Assembly: GCF_000359585.1 (NCBI RefSeq)
Contig: NZ_APMH01000001.1
Location: 145,964 to 209,963, forward strand
Reading direction: 5' to 3'
Length of the DNA: 64,000 bases
Source: Clostridium tyrobutyricum DSM 2637 = ATCC 25755 = JCM 11008
GTDB lineage: Bacteria > Bacillota > Clostridia > Clostridiales > Clostridiaceae
Shown here: positions 1 through 9,168 of the stretch, in pieces
Layout of the letters: each line of letters starts with the position of its first letter
How positions within the stretch are numbered: the first letter of the stretch is position 1
Program-made: the position numbers and the translations under genes
Notes under the pieces: generated by a model
What the model was told of the DNA's origin: nothing
Database searches by the model: none
What the model saw: the letters and a program-made list of their open reading frames with translations, nothing else

Positions 1-839
1 CTTTCTATATCCACTTCAAGCTTTTTATTTACTTTTTTTAAAGATGTAAGTGCACTATCAAGATTATCTGACAAAAAGTTTAAAGTACATGCCAAATTTC
101 CAATTTCATCATTGCTATTTATACTACATTTCTCTGAAAAATCAAGTCCAGCCATTTTTTTTGCAGTTGAATTAATTTTTACTAGCGGTTTTGAGACCAT
201 GTTAGTATATATTAAAGATAAGACTATGATAATAACCATGGCTCCAATATAAAAGTACACATAAAATTCTTTTATTACTGCTGATGCTTCATTTACAGGT
301 TGTAATGAGGTTATTGCAAATATTATTTCATTCTTTTTATTGTCTGGAACTGCACTTAATATATTTTTTGTTCCATTAATTCTTGTATCTGTAATAATTG
401 TAATTGGCTTATTATTTTGTTCCATAGTACTCAATATATTTGAACTTGAACTCCACTCCATTATTATGTCATTTATGATTTTTACCCTTATTGCATCATA
501 TCCTTTATCATAAGAATTTGTTATAAATTTTATCTTTCCATTCTGCCCCATTATCACAATTTTTGAATTATTATCTTCTTCAAAATTCTTCATTAAATCA
601 ATTATACTGTTTTCATATTTTGATTTATTATATTCCAATGCAAATTTTTGGATTTTATTCTCTAAATGCCTTTTCTTTTGTGATATATAAAATTTTCCAA
701 AGAATACTGATTGAAATATTAATGTACTTGTTATAAATAGTGTAAAAACAAAAGCTGTTACCAAAAACAACTTCCATGTTATATTTTTTCTTATTTTCGA
801 CACAATCCTGTTTTTTAATACTAAATCTTGTAATTTCAT
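1..839 (-). CDS. Sensor histidine kinase, N-terminal part (cut by window edge)
   Basis: The reading frame opens at an ATG whose complement lies at 837-839 and runs off the left edge, giving about 279 residues. A first membrane segment lies near residues 22-44 (KLFLVTAFVFTLFITSTLIF). It is followed by an extracytoplasmic sensor region of about 140 residues and a second membrane segment (FYIGAMVIIIVLSLIYTNM). A HAMP linker then carries the usual S-x-P-L-x-x-I and NSNDEIGNL pattern. The kinase core with its phosphorylated His is outside the window. The gene starts 5 bp after the response regulator gene ends, so the two form an operon and a cognate pair. The signal sensed cannot be inferred. Confidence 0.85.
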   Translation of the reverse strand, partial: MKLQDLVLKNRIVSKIRKNITWKLFLVTAFVFTLFITSTLIFQSVFFGKFYISQKKRHLENKIQKFALEYNKSKYENSIIDLMKNFEEDNNSKIVIMGQNGKIKFITNSYDKGYDAIRVKIINDIIMEWSSSSNILSTMEQNNKPITIITDTRINGTKNILSAVPDNKKNEIIFAITSLQPVNEASAVIKEFYVYFYIGAMVIIIVLSLIYTNMVSKPLVKINSTAKKMAGLDFSEKCSINSNDEIGNLACTLNFLSDNLDSALTSLKKVNKKLEVDIE

Positions 840-844
840 AACAT

Positions 845-1549
845 TTACTCCAGGTGGATACTTTTTTTATTTTTGCCTTTAATATCAAATTTATACCCTA
901 CACCACGTATAGTGGTTATAAGATATGCCTTAGCTCCCAACTTTTCTCTAAGCCTCTTTACGTGAGTATCAACAGTTCTTAAATCGCCATAATAATCCAA
1001 ACCCCATACATAATCCAAAATTTTTTCTCTGGTTAAAACTATATTTTTATTTTTTATCAGGTAACAAAGAAGCTCAAATTCTTTTGGTGAAAGATATATA
1101 TCGTCTTCGTTTATTTTAACTTCATGGGCTTCTTCATTTATACACAATCCATCATAATTATTTTTTTCTCCATTTTCTTCATCTGAATATGCTCTTTTTA
1201 AAAGAGCTTTTATCCTTGCTACAAGTATACTTGGACTTACAGGTTTAGTTACATAACTATCAGTGCCTAATTGAAATCCTAAAAGCTGATCTTCATCTTC
1301 TGCTCTTGCTGTTAACATAATTATAGGAACATTGGATATCTCCCTAAGTTTTCTACATACTGTCCATCCATCCATCAGAGGCATCATTATATCCAATACA
1401 ACTAAATCCACTTCATACTTTCCAAATTTATCTAGTGCATCTTTACCATTTTCAGCTAATACAGTTTTCATTCCCTCCTTTTTAAGATAGGCCTCCATAA
1501 GTAGTCTCATTCTCTCTTCATCATCTACTATTAAAATAGTTCTATTCAT
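845..1549 (-). CDS. OmpR/PhoB-family response regulator
   Basis: This 234-residue protein has a receiver domain at about residues 3-120 and a winged-helix DNA-binding domain at about 135-228. The acidic pocket is D9/D10, the phosphoacceptor is D53 in VVLDIMMP, the conserved Thr is T80 and the conserved Lys is K102 in VTKP. The C-terminal part shows the OmpR signature (LSPKEFELLCYL, TVDTHVKRLREKL, TIRGVGYKF). It is transcribed first, ahead of the histidine kinase 5 bp downstream. A TATAAT-like -10 lies on the minus strand at 1584-1589 with a poor -35. The regulon is unknown. Confidence 0.93.
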   Translation of the reverse strand: MNRTILIVDDEERMRLLMEAYLKKEGMKTVLAENGKDALDKFGKYEVDLVVLDIMMPLMDGWTVCRKLREISNVPIIMLTARAEDEDQLLGFQLGTDSYVTKPVSPSILVARIKALLKRAYSDEENGEKNNYDGLCINEEAHEVKINEDDIYLSPKEFELLCYLIKNKNIVLTREKILDYVWGLDYYGDLRTVDTHVKRLREKLGAKAYLITTIRGVGYKFDIKGKNKKSIHLE

Positions 1550-1610
1550 CTAAATACCCCTTAAAATACATATTTTTATAGGAATTATACCATAAATTTA
1601 AAAATACTTA

Positions 1611-1660
1611 TATAATAAACACCACGTAAACAGTGTACTATTTACGTGGTGTTTATTATA
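1611..1660 (-). terminator. Perfect 20-bp stem hairpin after the soluble MCP gene
   Basis: The sequences 1611-1630 and 1641-1660 are exact inverted repeats of 20 bp around a 10-nt loop. The hairpin starts 1 bp after the stop codon of the chemotaxis transducer gene, and T-rich sequence follows on the minus strand. It is most likely that gene's intrinsic terminator. Its symmetry is much longer than termination needs. Confidence 0.75.
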
Positions 1661-1661
1661 T

Positions 1662-2594
1662 CTAATTCAGTTTTTCCGTAAATGAAACTAACTCATTTAC
1701 ACTTTCATCCAAAGCCTCATCTACCACTGAAGCTTCATCTATATGTTTAAGAATTTGTGTACTTGTATTATTCAATATATCATCTATTGCACTAGTTTTC
1801 TGGGATATTTCTTCTATGTTCTGCTTTTGTTCAGTCATAGAGTTCTTTACCGCTTTGACTATATTTTCTACCTCAGAGAAAGCACTTAATGTATCATCTA
1901 TTTTCTGCATGGCTTCTTTTGAAGATTTTATTCCATGTTCAACAAATTCTGTACTTTTTCCTGCATTATCAAGGACAACTTTTGTATCATCGTTTATAGA
2001 TCTAATTAAATCAGTTATATCTTTGGTACTACTTCCTGTAACTTCAGCTAATTTTTTTACTTCATCGGCAACTACTGCAAAACCCTTTCCGCTTTCTCCA
2101 GCTCTTGCCGCTTCTATAGATGCATTCAATGCAAGTAAATTGGTTTGACGTGCTATACCTGTTATTAATTGTGCTATCTGATTTATTTTATTAAATCTTT
2201 CTGCAAGCTCATTTAAACTGGAATATGTACCTTTTATTTCCTTCTCCAAAGATTCTATTTCTTTCTTGTTCAATTCAATAGCCTGTCTTCCCTTTACGGA
2301 TTTCTCAATAGTTTCTTCCGTCAAATCAAGCAATTTATTTCCCTTTTCAAATAAAAGGTTTGTTGATTCAATAGCATTCTTTGTAACATTGGATATTCCA
2401 CTCATATGATTTTCTATATCTTTTGTAAGTTGTTTTAGAATATCATGTTCACTATTAACCTCATTATGCTGTTTTATTATATCTTCTATTTTTATTTTCA
2501 TATTTTTTAAAAATTCTACAGTATCATCATTTGAAATTACTTTGGTATCCCCAAGTTCTACATTATTTTCCTTTTTGGTATTAGAAAAATCCAT
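1662..2594 (-). CDS. Soluble methyl-accepting chemotaxis-type signalling protein
   Basis: This 310-residue protein has no membrane segment and no N-terminal sensor domain of recognisable type. The first ~85 residues are predicted helical. The rest is an MCP signalling domain with the highly conserved hairpin tip ([18 protein letters not shown], then [15 protein letters not shown]) near residues 148-182. This tip contacts CheA and CheW. As a cytoplasmic receptor it would have to sense an intracellular cue or act through a partner. It is a single gene followed by a strong hairpin. No chemotaxis operon is nearby. Confidence 0.88.
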   Translation of the reverse strand: MDFSNTKKENNVELGDTKVISNDDTVEFLKNMKIKIEDIIKQHNEVNSEHDILKQLTKDIENHMSGISNVTKNAIESTNLLFEKGNKLLDLTEETIEKSVKGRQAIELNKKEIESLEKEIKGTYSSLNELAERFNKINQIAQLITGIARQTNLLALNASIEAARAGESGKGFAVVADEVKKLAEVTGSSTKDITDLIRSINDDTKVVLDNAGKSTEFVEHGIKSSKEAMQKIDDTLSAFSEVENIVKAVKNSMTEQKQNIEEISQKTSAIDDILNNTSTQILKHIDEASVVDEALDESVNELVSFTEKLN

Positions 2595-2674
2595 ATATGT
2601 CTTTCCTCCTTATATTCTGATAACTAATTTTATCTTACATCTACCTTTGAAAATTAGCAATAAAACTTTATCGG

Positions 2675-3670
2675 CTATGCAGTTCCTCTCAATATCAATT
2701 TTGGCTTAAATTCTATTTTTTTATTAATAGTTTTTCCATCTATAATATCTATAAGCAATTTACAGGCCTGTTCTCCCATTTCATAAATAGGTTGTCTTAT
2801 AGTAGTAAGTTCCGGTTCTATATATTCACAAAATGATATATCATCATATCCTATTACTGATATATCTTCTGGTATTTTTAAATTCTTTCTTTTGATGGTT
2901 TTAATTCCCCCAAATGCCATTACATCGCTGCTGTATAGAATAGCATCTATTTTGGGATTTGAATTTAATAGATTTTCTGTCCCAATTAATCCTCCTTCTA
3001 CAGAATATATACTATTGTATATTAAAGATTTACTGTATATATCAAGTTGTTTTGATATTTTATCAAAAGCTTTTAATCTTAATTTAGAAGTTTCAAGCTT
3101 CATAGAACCATTTACAAATCCTATATTCCTTTTTCCTTTATCATACAGATATTTTATTGCCTCAAATATTCCCTCCTCATTTGAACAAAAAACACTGCTA
3201 AAATCTTTTAAAGGATCTGCATATCTATCTACAAATACAACCGGTATATTATTTTTTTTAAAAAAATCAATACTATTTCTACTCCCTCCACCTGAAATAA
3301 ATATAGTTCCCGCCACTAATTTACTGATTAAAAGTTTGGTATACTTTTCTTCTTTTATATTATTACTATCTGAATTACATAAAATAACATTATAATTTAA
3401 TTTTCCAGCAGTATCTTCAATTGCCCGTGCAATTTCTGAAAAAAATGGATTTACTATATCAGGAAGTATTATTCCTATAGTTTCAGTTCTACTGGTGCTT
3501 AAACTTCTAGCTATACCATTTGGTATATAGTTAAGTTCATTTGATATTTCTATTATTTTACTCCTGGTTTTTTCACTTACATTTATATTTCTATTATTCA
3601 GAACCAGTGAAACTGTTGTCTTTGAAACTCCAGCTATTTTAGCAATATCTGATATAGTAGGCTTTTTCAT
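2675..3670 (-). CDS. LacI-family transcriptional regulator, probable ribose repressor
   Basis: The 331-residue protein begins with the LacI helix-turn-helix (TISDIAKIAGVSKTTVSLVLNN, residues 4-26) and the YIPNGIARSLS hinge region. A periplasmic-binding-like effector domain fills about residues 60-330 (TETIGIILPDIVNPFF, DAILYSSDVMAFGG, VIGYDDI, LTTIRQP). The length is normal for the family. It lies downstream of a ribokinase gene on the same strand, separated by about 450 bp holding a transposase remnant. The ribokinase promoter carries LacI-type operators, so the ribokinase gene is the obvious target. The sugar effector is inferred, not shown. Confidence 0.88.
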   Translation of the reverse strand: MKKPTISDIAKIAGVSKTTVSLVLNNRNINVSEKTRSKIIEISNELNYIPNGIARSLSTSRTETIGIILPDIVNPFFSEIARAIEDTAGKLNYNVILCNSDSNNIKEEKYTKLLISKLVAGTIFISGGGSRNSIDFFKKNNIPVVFVDRYADPLKDFSSVFCSNEEGIFEAIKYLYDKGKRNIGFVNGSMKLETSKLRLKAFDKISKQLDIYSKSLIYNSIYSVEGGLIGTENLLNSNPKIDAILYSSDVMAFGGIKTIKRKNLKIPEDISVIGYDDISFCEYIEPELTTIRQPIYEMGEQACKLLIDIIDGKTINKKIEFKPKLILRGTA

Positions 3671-3771
3671 AATTAATCACATCCACTCTTAAATACTATA
3701 TAATATATTATACCCATGCAATCTACTGCACAATCTCCATATAAACTATTTTTTAAAAGTATTATATACGT

Positions 3772-3987
3772 ACTAATAGAAACGGTGAGCCTATAAACAA
3801 AGTTTTACTTGCCTACTATAAAGAAAGTTTAAATTGCAGAAGTGAGAAAGTAGGTTTGGTAGCAATAATGCATAAACTTATTAACTACATATTCTCCGTT
3901 TTAAAAAATCAAAAAGAGTATGAACTACGAGATCCTAAAATGCATACCACAATACATCTTAATAATCACTCTGCTACAGCAGCCTAA
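3772..3987 (+). pseudogene. IS110-family transposase, C-terminal remnant
   Basis: An open stretch of 71 codons ending at TAA 3985-3987 translates to a peptide containing AYYKESL, VGLVAIMHKLINYIF and VLKNQKEYELRDPKMH. That pattern is the C-terminal end of IS116/IS110/IS902-type transposases (AYY...K..VALVAIMRKL...I...LKN). There is no start codon or ribosome-binding site, and the N-terminal catalytic DEDD domain is absent. Only the 3' end of an old element survives here, between the ribokinase and lacI-type genes. The assignment is by motif recognition and would need a protein search to confirm. Confidence 0.6.
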
Positions 3988-4123
3988 CATCTATGAATTT
4001 AAAGCCTGATAATTTTACAATTAATTCCATTGTTCGTGTTTTTTAATGGATTTTTTGTCATACTTATTTTTACTCGTAAATTTTTTTGCTAAATATTATT
4101 GACTTTTACTAGCTGGTCTACCC

Positions 4124-5046
4124 TTATTTATAAATTTCCTTAACTTCCTTCAAATATGGAATGGAAGGCTGCGCTCCTTTTCTCTGAACTGTTATTGAAG
4201 ATACCTGATTTCCAAATACTACAGCATCTTTTAAATTTTCAAAAGATACATGTTCTATATCAATTTTTGAAACTAACGCTCCTAAAAAACTATCTCCTGC
4301 TGCAGTAGTATCAATAGCTTGTACTTTATAAGCTGGTATCAATTCCTGTTTATGTTCTGTAATTAAAGCCGCTCCAATTTCTCCAAGAGTTATTATTACA
4401 GCTTTTACTCCTCTATCAATAAATAACTTTCCTGCCTCAGCTGCACTTTTTAAATTATTTACATGTATTTTTGTGAATGCGTATATTTCAACTTCATTTG
4501 GTATTATTATATCTGTATTTTGTATAATACCATCACTAATTTCCAATACAGGCGAAGGATTCAATACCGTAATCTTATTATATTTTTTTGCTATTTTAAA
4601 ACCTCTTTCTATAGTCTTCATGGGTATTTCAAATTGAGATACTAAAATGTCAGATTTAGAAATAATATCTTCTGAACTATCTATATCATTATTCAAAATA
4701 TCCATATTACAACCTGATACTACTATAATTGAATTATCTCCCTGATATTTACAGTTATAATTGCAACCCCTGTAGGTTTGTTTTCTTCTTTTGATACATA
4801 AGCTGTGTTAACTCCATAATTTAAAAGTTCTTTTATAAGTGCATTGCCATTTTCATCATTTCCAACTTTTCCTATAATATACACCTGGGCGCCGCTTTTT
4901 TGTGCAGCTACAGCTTGATTTGCACCTTTGCCACCAGGAACTTTCTGTATATCATTTGCAAATATTGTTTGTCCTACTTTTGGCATAGAATCTACTTTTA
5001 AAACCATATCCATATTTATACTTCCCATTACACAAACCCTATTCAT
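4124..5046 (-). pseudogene. rbsK: Ribokinase, interrupted by a frameshift
   Basis: Two adjacent frames together make a normal-length ribokinase of about 305 residues. The first (5046 down to 4723) has the start, GSINMDMV and the GGKGANQAVAA substrate-binding motif. The second (from about 4735 down to 4124) has VLNPSP and the C-terminal DTTAAGDSFLGAL motif with the catalytic Asp. The frames meet around 4735-4743, where the minus strand reads ATCAGGGAGAT. Restoring one G would join AIITVN to GDNSIIVVSGCN. A GGGGGAT ribosome-binding site precedes the ATG. The frame break is either a recent inactivating deletion in a G run or a sequencing error. If real, ribose phosphorylation by this copy is lost. 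Confidence 0.85.
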
Positions 5047-5059
5047 TAAAATCCCCCTT

Positions 5060-5075
5060 AGTAAAACGGTTTACT
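5060..5075. promoter_or_regulatory. LacI-family operator upstream of rbsK
   Basis: AGTAAAACGGTTTACT is a near-perfect palindrome with the central CG typical of LacI/PurR/RbsR operators. It lies 14 bp upstream of the rbsK start codon and downstream of the predicted -10 box, a position where a bound repressor would block transcription. Confidence 0.75.
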
Positions 5076-5100
5076 TATTTTATGCACTTATGATAACGCA

Positions 5101-5130
5101 TTTATAATAAAAAATCAATTTTACTGTAAA
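5101..5130 (-). promoter_or_regulatory. Predicted rbsK promoter
   Basis: On the minus strand TTTACA (5125-5130) and TATAAA (5101-5106) are separated by 18 bp, resembling a sigma-A promoter. A LacI-type operator lies just downstream and a second palindrome just upstream. Confidence 0.5.
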
Positions 5131-5152
5131 TATTTAAATAAGCAAATAAACT

Positions 5153-5169
5153 ATTTTACTAAGTAAATT
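5153..5169. promoter_or_regulatory. Second operator-like palindrome upstream of rbsK
   Basis: The core TTTACTAAGTAAA is an odd-centred palindrome sharing the TTTAC/GTAAA half-sites of the operator at 5060-5075. The two sites bracket the predicted promoter and could allow a repression loop. Confidence 0.4.
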
Positions 5170-5200
5170 TACATATTTCCTAATTCATACTATAAAATCA

Positions 5201-5650
5201 TTATATAAATAATACCCTGTCATTTACTATATATGACATGGAACCAGGATCATGATTTGGTATAACAAATGATTTTATTTTTACTCTTCCTATGTTGGTT
5301 ACCTCTCCATCTTTAAGTTTTCTGTAACCTGTATTTTTACATCTATCAAGGTAGGATATTAATTTTTCAGATTTTTTAGATGATATGTCCCTTGACAAAT
5401 AGATTCTGGCATTCTTAAATAATTTAATGCCTCCTATATGTCTAAAATCTGGATGTGTTAGAAATATACTTGAAATTGACTCTGGATTTATATTTATCTT
5501 TTTTAATTCCCTGTTAATAATAAATGGCATGAAGCCAGCATCAAAACATATGTTGGTATTTCTGTCAGAATATATAAAGAAATTAGAAATTAAAGCTTTT
5601 ACAACAAAAACATTTCCAGTTATTTTCTGAGTTTTATTCAATCTAAACAT
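5201..5650 (-). pseudogene. Truncated metallo-beta-lactamase-fold hydrolase
   Basis: From the ATG complementary to 5648-5650, preceded by GAGG, 149 residues are encoded. They show an MBL-fold N-terminal half: CFDAGF, then FLTHPDFRHIGG in place of the usual HxHxDH, and later IPNHDPGSMSYIVND. The frame stops at VLFI, exactly where family members continue into the metal-binding GD motif and the remaining ~60-100 residues. The second His and the Asp of the metal motif are replaced by Asp and Arg. Truncation plus motif loss suggest a nonfunctional relic. Upstream-frame extension to 5788 lacks a better start. Confidence 0.6.
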
Positions 5651-5733
5651 AATATAGAACCTCACATTCACAGGTTTAATCCGTACTATTTTCTTAACTG
5701 TATAATTTCCACATTTCAATAAAATTATACATA

Positions 5734-5781
5734 ATTTAAAGTGGTGTGAAACTCTATGTAGAATTTCACACCACTTTAAAT
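5734..5781 (-). terminator. 18-bp stem hairpin at the end of a chemoreceptor gene
   Basis: Inverted repeats 5734-5751 and 5764-5781 are exact 18-bp complements with a 12-nt loop. The distal arm overlaps the last codons and stop of the chemoreceptor gene. The sequence that follows on the minus strand is AT-rich. Confidence 0.7.
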
Positions 5782-7943
5782 GCTCCAACCATTTCCTGAA
5801 GATTATCTGAAGTATACTCTAAATTATCCGTAACCTGCTTTAATCTTACTGTTTCATTGAGAATTTGTTCTAATAAAATCAAGGATTCCTCACTTCTGCT
5901 GGCACCACTTGAAGTTCTTCTATCTATTTCGTCTGCAGATTCATTTATATTTATTACCATATTGTCTACATCTTTATTTTCCTTATTGGTTATTTCAAGT
6001 ATAGTCTCCATTTTTCGAGTTATGTCCTTTACATTATCTACAATATATTTGAAAGAATCTATATTGTCCTTTACATTTCCAGTGGACTCCTGTACTTTGC
6101 TGTCAATTTCATTTATATCGTTAAAAGTATTATTTGTCTCCTTCTGTATATTTTCAACTAAATCTCCTATAGATTTAGTTGCCTCTTCTGTTTGTACTGC
6201 TAATTTTGATATCTCCTCTGCTACTACTCCAAATCCTTTTCCTGCTTCCCCAGCCCTTGCAGATTCTATTGTTGCATTTAATGCCAGAAGTTGAGTCTGT
6301 GCACTTATACTACTTATCGTCGTAACTGCTTTACTTATAGAATCAGAATGCTTTTGAAGTATTTTTATTCTGTCCAAAGTTATCTTCATGGTTTTTTCCA
6401 GATCACCTATGGATTTAAGCACATTGTTAGAAGAATCATTTGCCTTAAGCGCATGATTGCTTGTATTTACAGTTTTATCCGTAACCTCATTTATGAGAGT
6501 GCCCATTTCCTGTATTGATGCTGAAAGATTATTAAAATGTTCTTTTGTTCCCTGAAATACACTATTCTGTTTTTTCGAAATATCTACCAAACCATCTACA
6601 GTTTTGGATACTTTTTTCATACTTTCCTTTATGTTATTGGTTAAATTGGAGACTATATTAATAGAATTTTTTGATGCTTTAGAAGAAGTATCAACTCTTT
6701 TTATCATAGTCATTTGATTATTTATAAATTTATTAAACCATCGTGACAACTCGCCTATTTCATCATAAGACATCTTATCTACTCTTTTAGTTAAATCACC
6801 TTCTCCTTCAGCCAATAAATGAAGTATATCAACTGTTCTGTTAAGTGGATTTGAAACTAGCTTTTTTGATATTTCATAACTTACGAAAGTTATTATAAGC
6901 CAGACTATGATTGAACTTATAATTCCATAATTCGGCTTTAAATAGTATGCTATATTACCACATACCATAGCCGCTGCTGATACAGCAGATATTACAAGTG
7001 GTATTCTAATATTTATACTTTTAAAATTATATATTTCCGATATATCTCCTTCACACATCATTCCCCAAACTTCATCACTACAGGGCGGTTTTATAAGAGT
7101 GCCTTTCCCACCTACCATAATATGCCTATAATCAGGATATCCGGGCCAACAATCTAAGCTTTCACCATTTTTTATAGTATTAAGTACACCATTATGTAAT
7201 TTCCCCGTTTTAGGATCAGTAAATCTAATTTCAAATTCAGTATGCTTTTTTATTCTAACTGTACCCCATTTTGAAGTTTTTATTCCGTCTTTGAGATTAT
7301 CTCCCATAGTAAATGTATTGTCTTCAAATCTACTTCTCGATATAGCTGTTCCCTGAGGTATATCCCTATCTGTTTTTACCATAAATAAGTAGTTATCACC
7401 TGAATCCTTATATACATGAGTATCTTCGTCTTGAATCACATTGCTCATATCATCATTTAATACACGACCTAACAGTATTCTCCTGCTACCTGTACAATTT
7501 ATATATGGTATAGAAAACATCAGCGTAACTTCGTCTGAAAATTTCTTTTTTGATAGATCTATGTCCAAAGTATATTTATCCACATAAGGACCATACATGA
7601 ACCTTTCTTCCTGCATTCCCTTTTTATAATTTGGAAAACTGCTCATATCAATACCTTTGTGTTTATTATATGTAGATTGAAATATTATACCTTTATCATC
7701 CAATATGATAAACTCGCAAAAATCTTTATATTGTTTAAGTCTTTCATTCATTTCTCCAAGTACTTTAGTGGTGTCTTCATCAAAGTTTTTTATAATATGA
7801 CTGACATTCTCCATCTGTACCCATTTATCTCTAAACCAATTTTCGAGAGCCTTTTTTCTTCCTCTTGATATTCCTTCAAATACTTGTTCAGATTGTTTCT
7901 TAATTTTTCTATTTAATATATACATGAACTTTGATTTTATCAT
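5766..7943 (-). CDS. Methyl-accepting chemotaxis protein with an N-terminal Cache-like region and no leading membrane helix
   Basis: The 725-residue receptor has two adjacent membrane helices near residues 312-332 ([22 protein letters not shown]) and 338-358 ([19 protein letters not shown]). A HAMP domain follows (to about 415), then the MCP signalling domain with its tip near 541-590 ([34 protein letters not shown]). Residues 1-310 contain patterns like a Cache sensor ([34 protein letters not shown]) but no preceding membrane anchor. The sensor would therefore be cytoplasmic, unlike standard Cache receptors. The gene is transcribed alone and ends in a strong hairpin. The ligand is unknown. 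Confidence 0.88.
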   Translation of the reverse strand: MIKSKFMYILNRKIKKQSEQVFEGISRGRKKALENWFRDKWVQMENVSHIIKNFDEDTTKVLGEMNERLKQYKDFCEFIILDDKGIIFQSTYNKHKGIDMSSFPNYKKGMQEERFMYGPYVDKYTLDIDLSKKKFSDEVTLMFSIPYINCTGSRRILLGRVLNDDMSNVIQDEDTHVYKDSGDNYLFMVKTDRDIPQGTAISRSRFEDNTFTMGDNLKDGIKTSKWGTVRIKKHTEFEIRFTDPKTGKLHNGVLNTIKNGESLDCWPGYPDYRHIMVGGKGTLIKPPCSDEVWGMMCEGDISEIYNFKSINIRIPLVISAVSAAAMVCGNIAYYLKPNYGIISSIIVWLIITFVSYEISKKLVSNPLNRTVDILHLLAEGEGDLTKRVDKMSYDEIGELSRWFNKFINNQMTMIKRVDTSSKASKNSINIVSNLTNNIKESMKKVSKTVDGLVDISKKQNSVFQGTKEHFNNLSASIQEMGTLINEVTDKTVNTSNHALKANDSSNNVLKSIGDLEKTMKITLDRIKILQKHSDSISKAVTTISSISAQTQLLALNATIESARAGEAGKGFGVVAEEISKLAVQTEEATKSIGDLVENIQKETNNTFNDINEIDSKVQESTGNVKDNIDSFKYIVDNVKDITRKMETILEITNKENKDVDNMVININESADEIDRRTSSGASRSEESLILLEQILNETVRLKQVTDNLEYTSDNLQEMVGAFKVV

Positions 7944-8142
7944 TAGTTATCCCCCTAAAATGAATAAAACTACTTCAATATTATTTTTATTCTCCAAATT
8001 TATTTAAATTCCTGCAAATTTATTAAAAAAAATGTAATTTATTTAAATTTTGATTTACATTTATAATGTATTGTTTACAACTTCTTAATCTATTTGTGAT
8101 ATACTATTATAAAAAATATTACATACTTAAAGGAGATTAAAA

Positions 8143-8400
8143 ATGAAACACAGAACGAAATTTATTATTGTTGGACTGTTTTCAGCTGGAGTTTTAGCTC
8201 ACACTATTGGTAATGTAATTAGGAAGAAAAACAAATCAAAAAATATGATTGTCCTACCCCATAAAAATTTAATTATTGATGATGAATTAAAATATCTTGT
8301 TTCAGAAGGTAAAAAAAATCAGGCTGTTAAAAGAGTAAAAAATTATTTAGGCCTTAGCTTAAAAGAAGCAAAAAAATATATTGACAATTTAGATGTTTAA
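8143..8400 (+). CDS. Small membrane-anchored protein with an L7/L12 C-terminal-like domain
   Basis: This 85-residue protein follows an AGGAG ribosome-binding site. A membrane helix spans about residues 6-27 (FIIVGLFSAGVLAHTIGNVI), then a basic linker. The C-terminal segment (about 45-85) reads DDELKYLVSEGKKNQAVKRV and then YLGLSLKEAKKYID. This matches the helix pattern of the ribosomal protein L7/L12 C-terminal domain (G-x-K-x-x-A-I-K-x-x-R...GLGLKEAK). Such fusions exist as uncharacterised small proteins. The gene stands alone, divergent from the chemoreceptor gene, and has its own terminator. Function is unknown. Confidence 0.75.
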   Translation: MKHRTKFIIVGLFSAGVLAHTIGNVIRKKNKSKNMIVLPHKNLIIDDELKYLVSEGKKNQAVKRVKNYLGLSLKEAKKYIDNLDV

Positions 8401-8413
8401 AACTATATAACAC

Positions 8414-8450
8414 AAATCAGCTAAATATTTTAATTATTTAGCTGATTTTT
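8414..8450 (+). terminator. Intrinsic terminator after the L7/L12-like gene
   Basis: Arms 8414-8427 and 8435-8448 are exact 14-bp complements around a 7-nt loop and end in a T run. Confidence 0.8.
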
Positions 8451-8510
8451 AATATAATTAAATTTAAGCTGATTCTCTAAATAACTCAGGCTGTTAATAA
8501 ACCTATTTTG

Positions 8511-9089
8511 TCAATAGTCTTCTAAATTTATAATTTCAGCCATTTTTTCATGACCATATCTATTTAAATGTAACCCGTCAATATAGTATTTCTCATCTAT
8601 ATTACCATCATCCATGTAGAAAAGCGGATAAAAATTTATTACATTAATATTATAGTTCTCAGAAAAAGTCCTTATCCATTGGTTTAATTTTATGATATCA
8701 CTATTTATATTATCAAATCTTCCTATAAATCCCCACTTTTTTTGGACAATATTTTCACAGATAGGTATAGATAGTGCAAATACAGGTATTATATTATTTT
8801 GCATAATCTGAAATGCCATGGCGGCCAAATTGGCTTCAATCTGATGTATATTCACATTCCAAATCAGGTCATTTGTCCCACCCATTATTATTGCATGTGT
8901 TGGGTTATTCAAAATAACATCATAATATATTCTAGATAGCATTCCTCCGGTTGTATCCCCTGATACACCCTTGTTTATTACTTCCACATTCAATTTAATT
9001 TCCATAAGTTTAGTCCATACCTGGCTTCTATTTACTCCATATCCATAGGTAATACTGTCTCCTATACATATTAATTTCATAGGCATCAT
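8511..9089 (-). CDS. SGNH/GDSL-family hydrolase
   Basis: The 192-residue protein has the ordered blocks of the SGNH esterase/lipase family. GDSITYG carries the nucleophile Ser (about residue 12), followed by the oxyanion Gly in KGVSGDTTGGM, then GGTNDLIW with the Asn, and the C-terminal DGLHLNRYGHEKMA with catalytic Asp and His. No signal peptide is seen, so it probably acts in the cytoplasm. Two nearby ATGs (9089 and 9080) are both compatible with the AGGGG upstream. The substrate is not predictable; relatives include lysophospholipase L1-type and carbohydrate esterases. It sits between two terminators and is probably monocistronic. Confidence 0.88.
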   Translation of the reverse strand: MMPMKLICIGDSITYGYGVNRSQVWTKLMEIKLNVEVINKGVSGDTTGGMLSRIYYDVILNNPTHAIIMGGTNDLIWNVNIHQIEANLAAMAFQIMQNNIIPVFALSIPICENIVQKKWGFIGRFDNINSDIIKLNQWIRTFSENYNINVINFYPLFYMDDGNIDEKYYIDGLHLNRYGHEKMAEIINLEDY

Positions 9090-9113
9090 CCCATCCCCTA
9101 TTAATTTTAAATT

Positions 9114-9148
9114 AAAAATGACCTGCTTATTATAAACAAGTCATTTTT
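9114..9148 (-). terminator. Terminator of the aco operon
   Basis: Arms AAAAATGACCTG (9115-9126) and CAAGTCATTTTT (9137-9148) pair with one mismatch, and T residues lie on the distal side. The hairpin lies 20 bp downstream of the last acetoin dehydrogenase gene. Confidence 0.7.
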
Positions 9149-9168
9149 AAGCCATAAACTCTATACAA

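Noticed and set aside
655..888. 77-codon frame bridging the response regulator and kinase genes
   Set aside because: It overlaps both true genes out of frame and has no conserved features.
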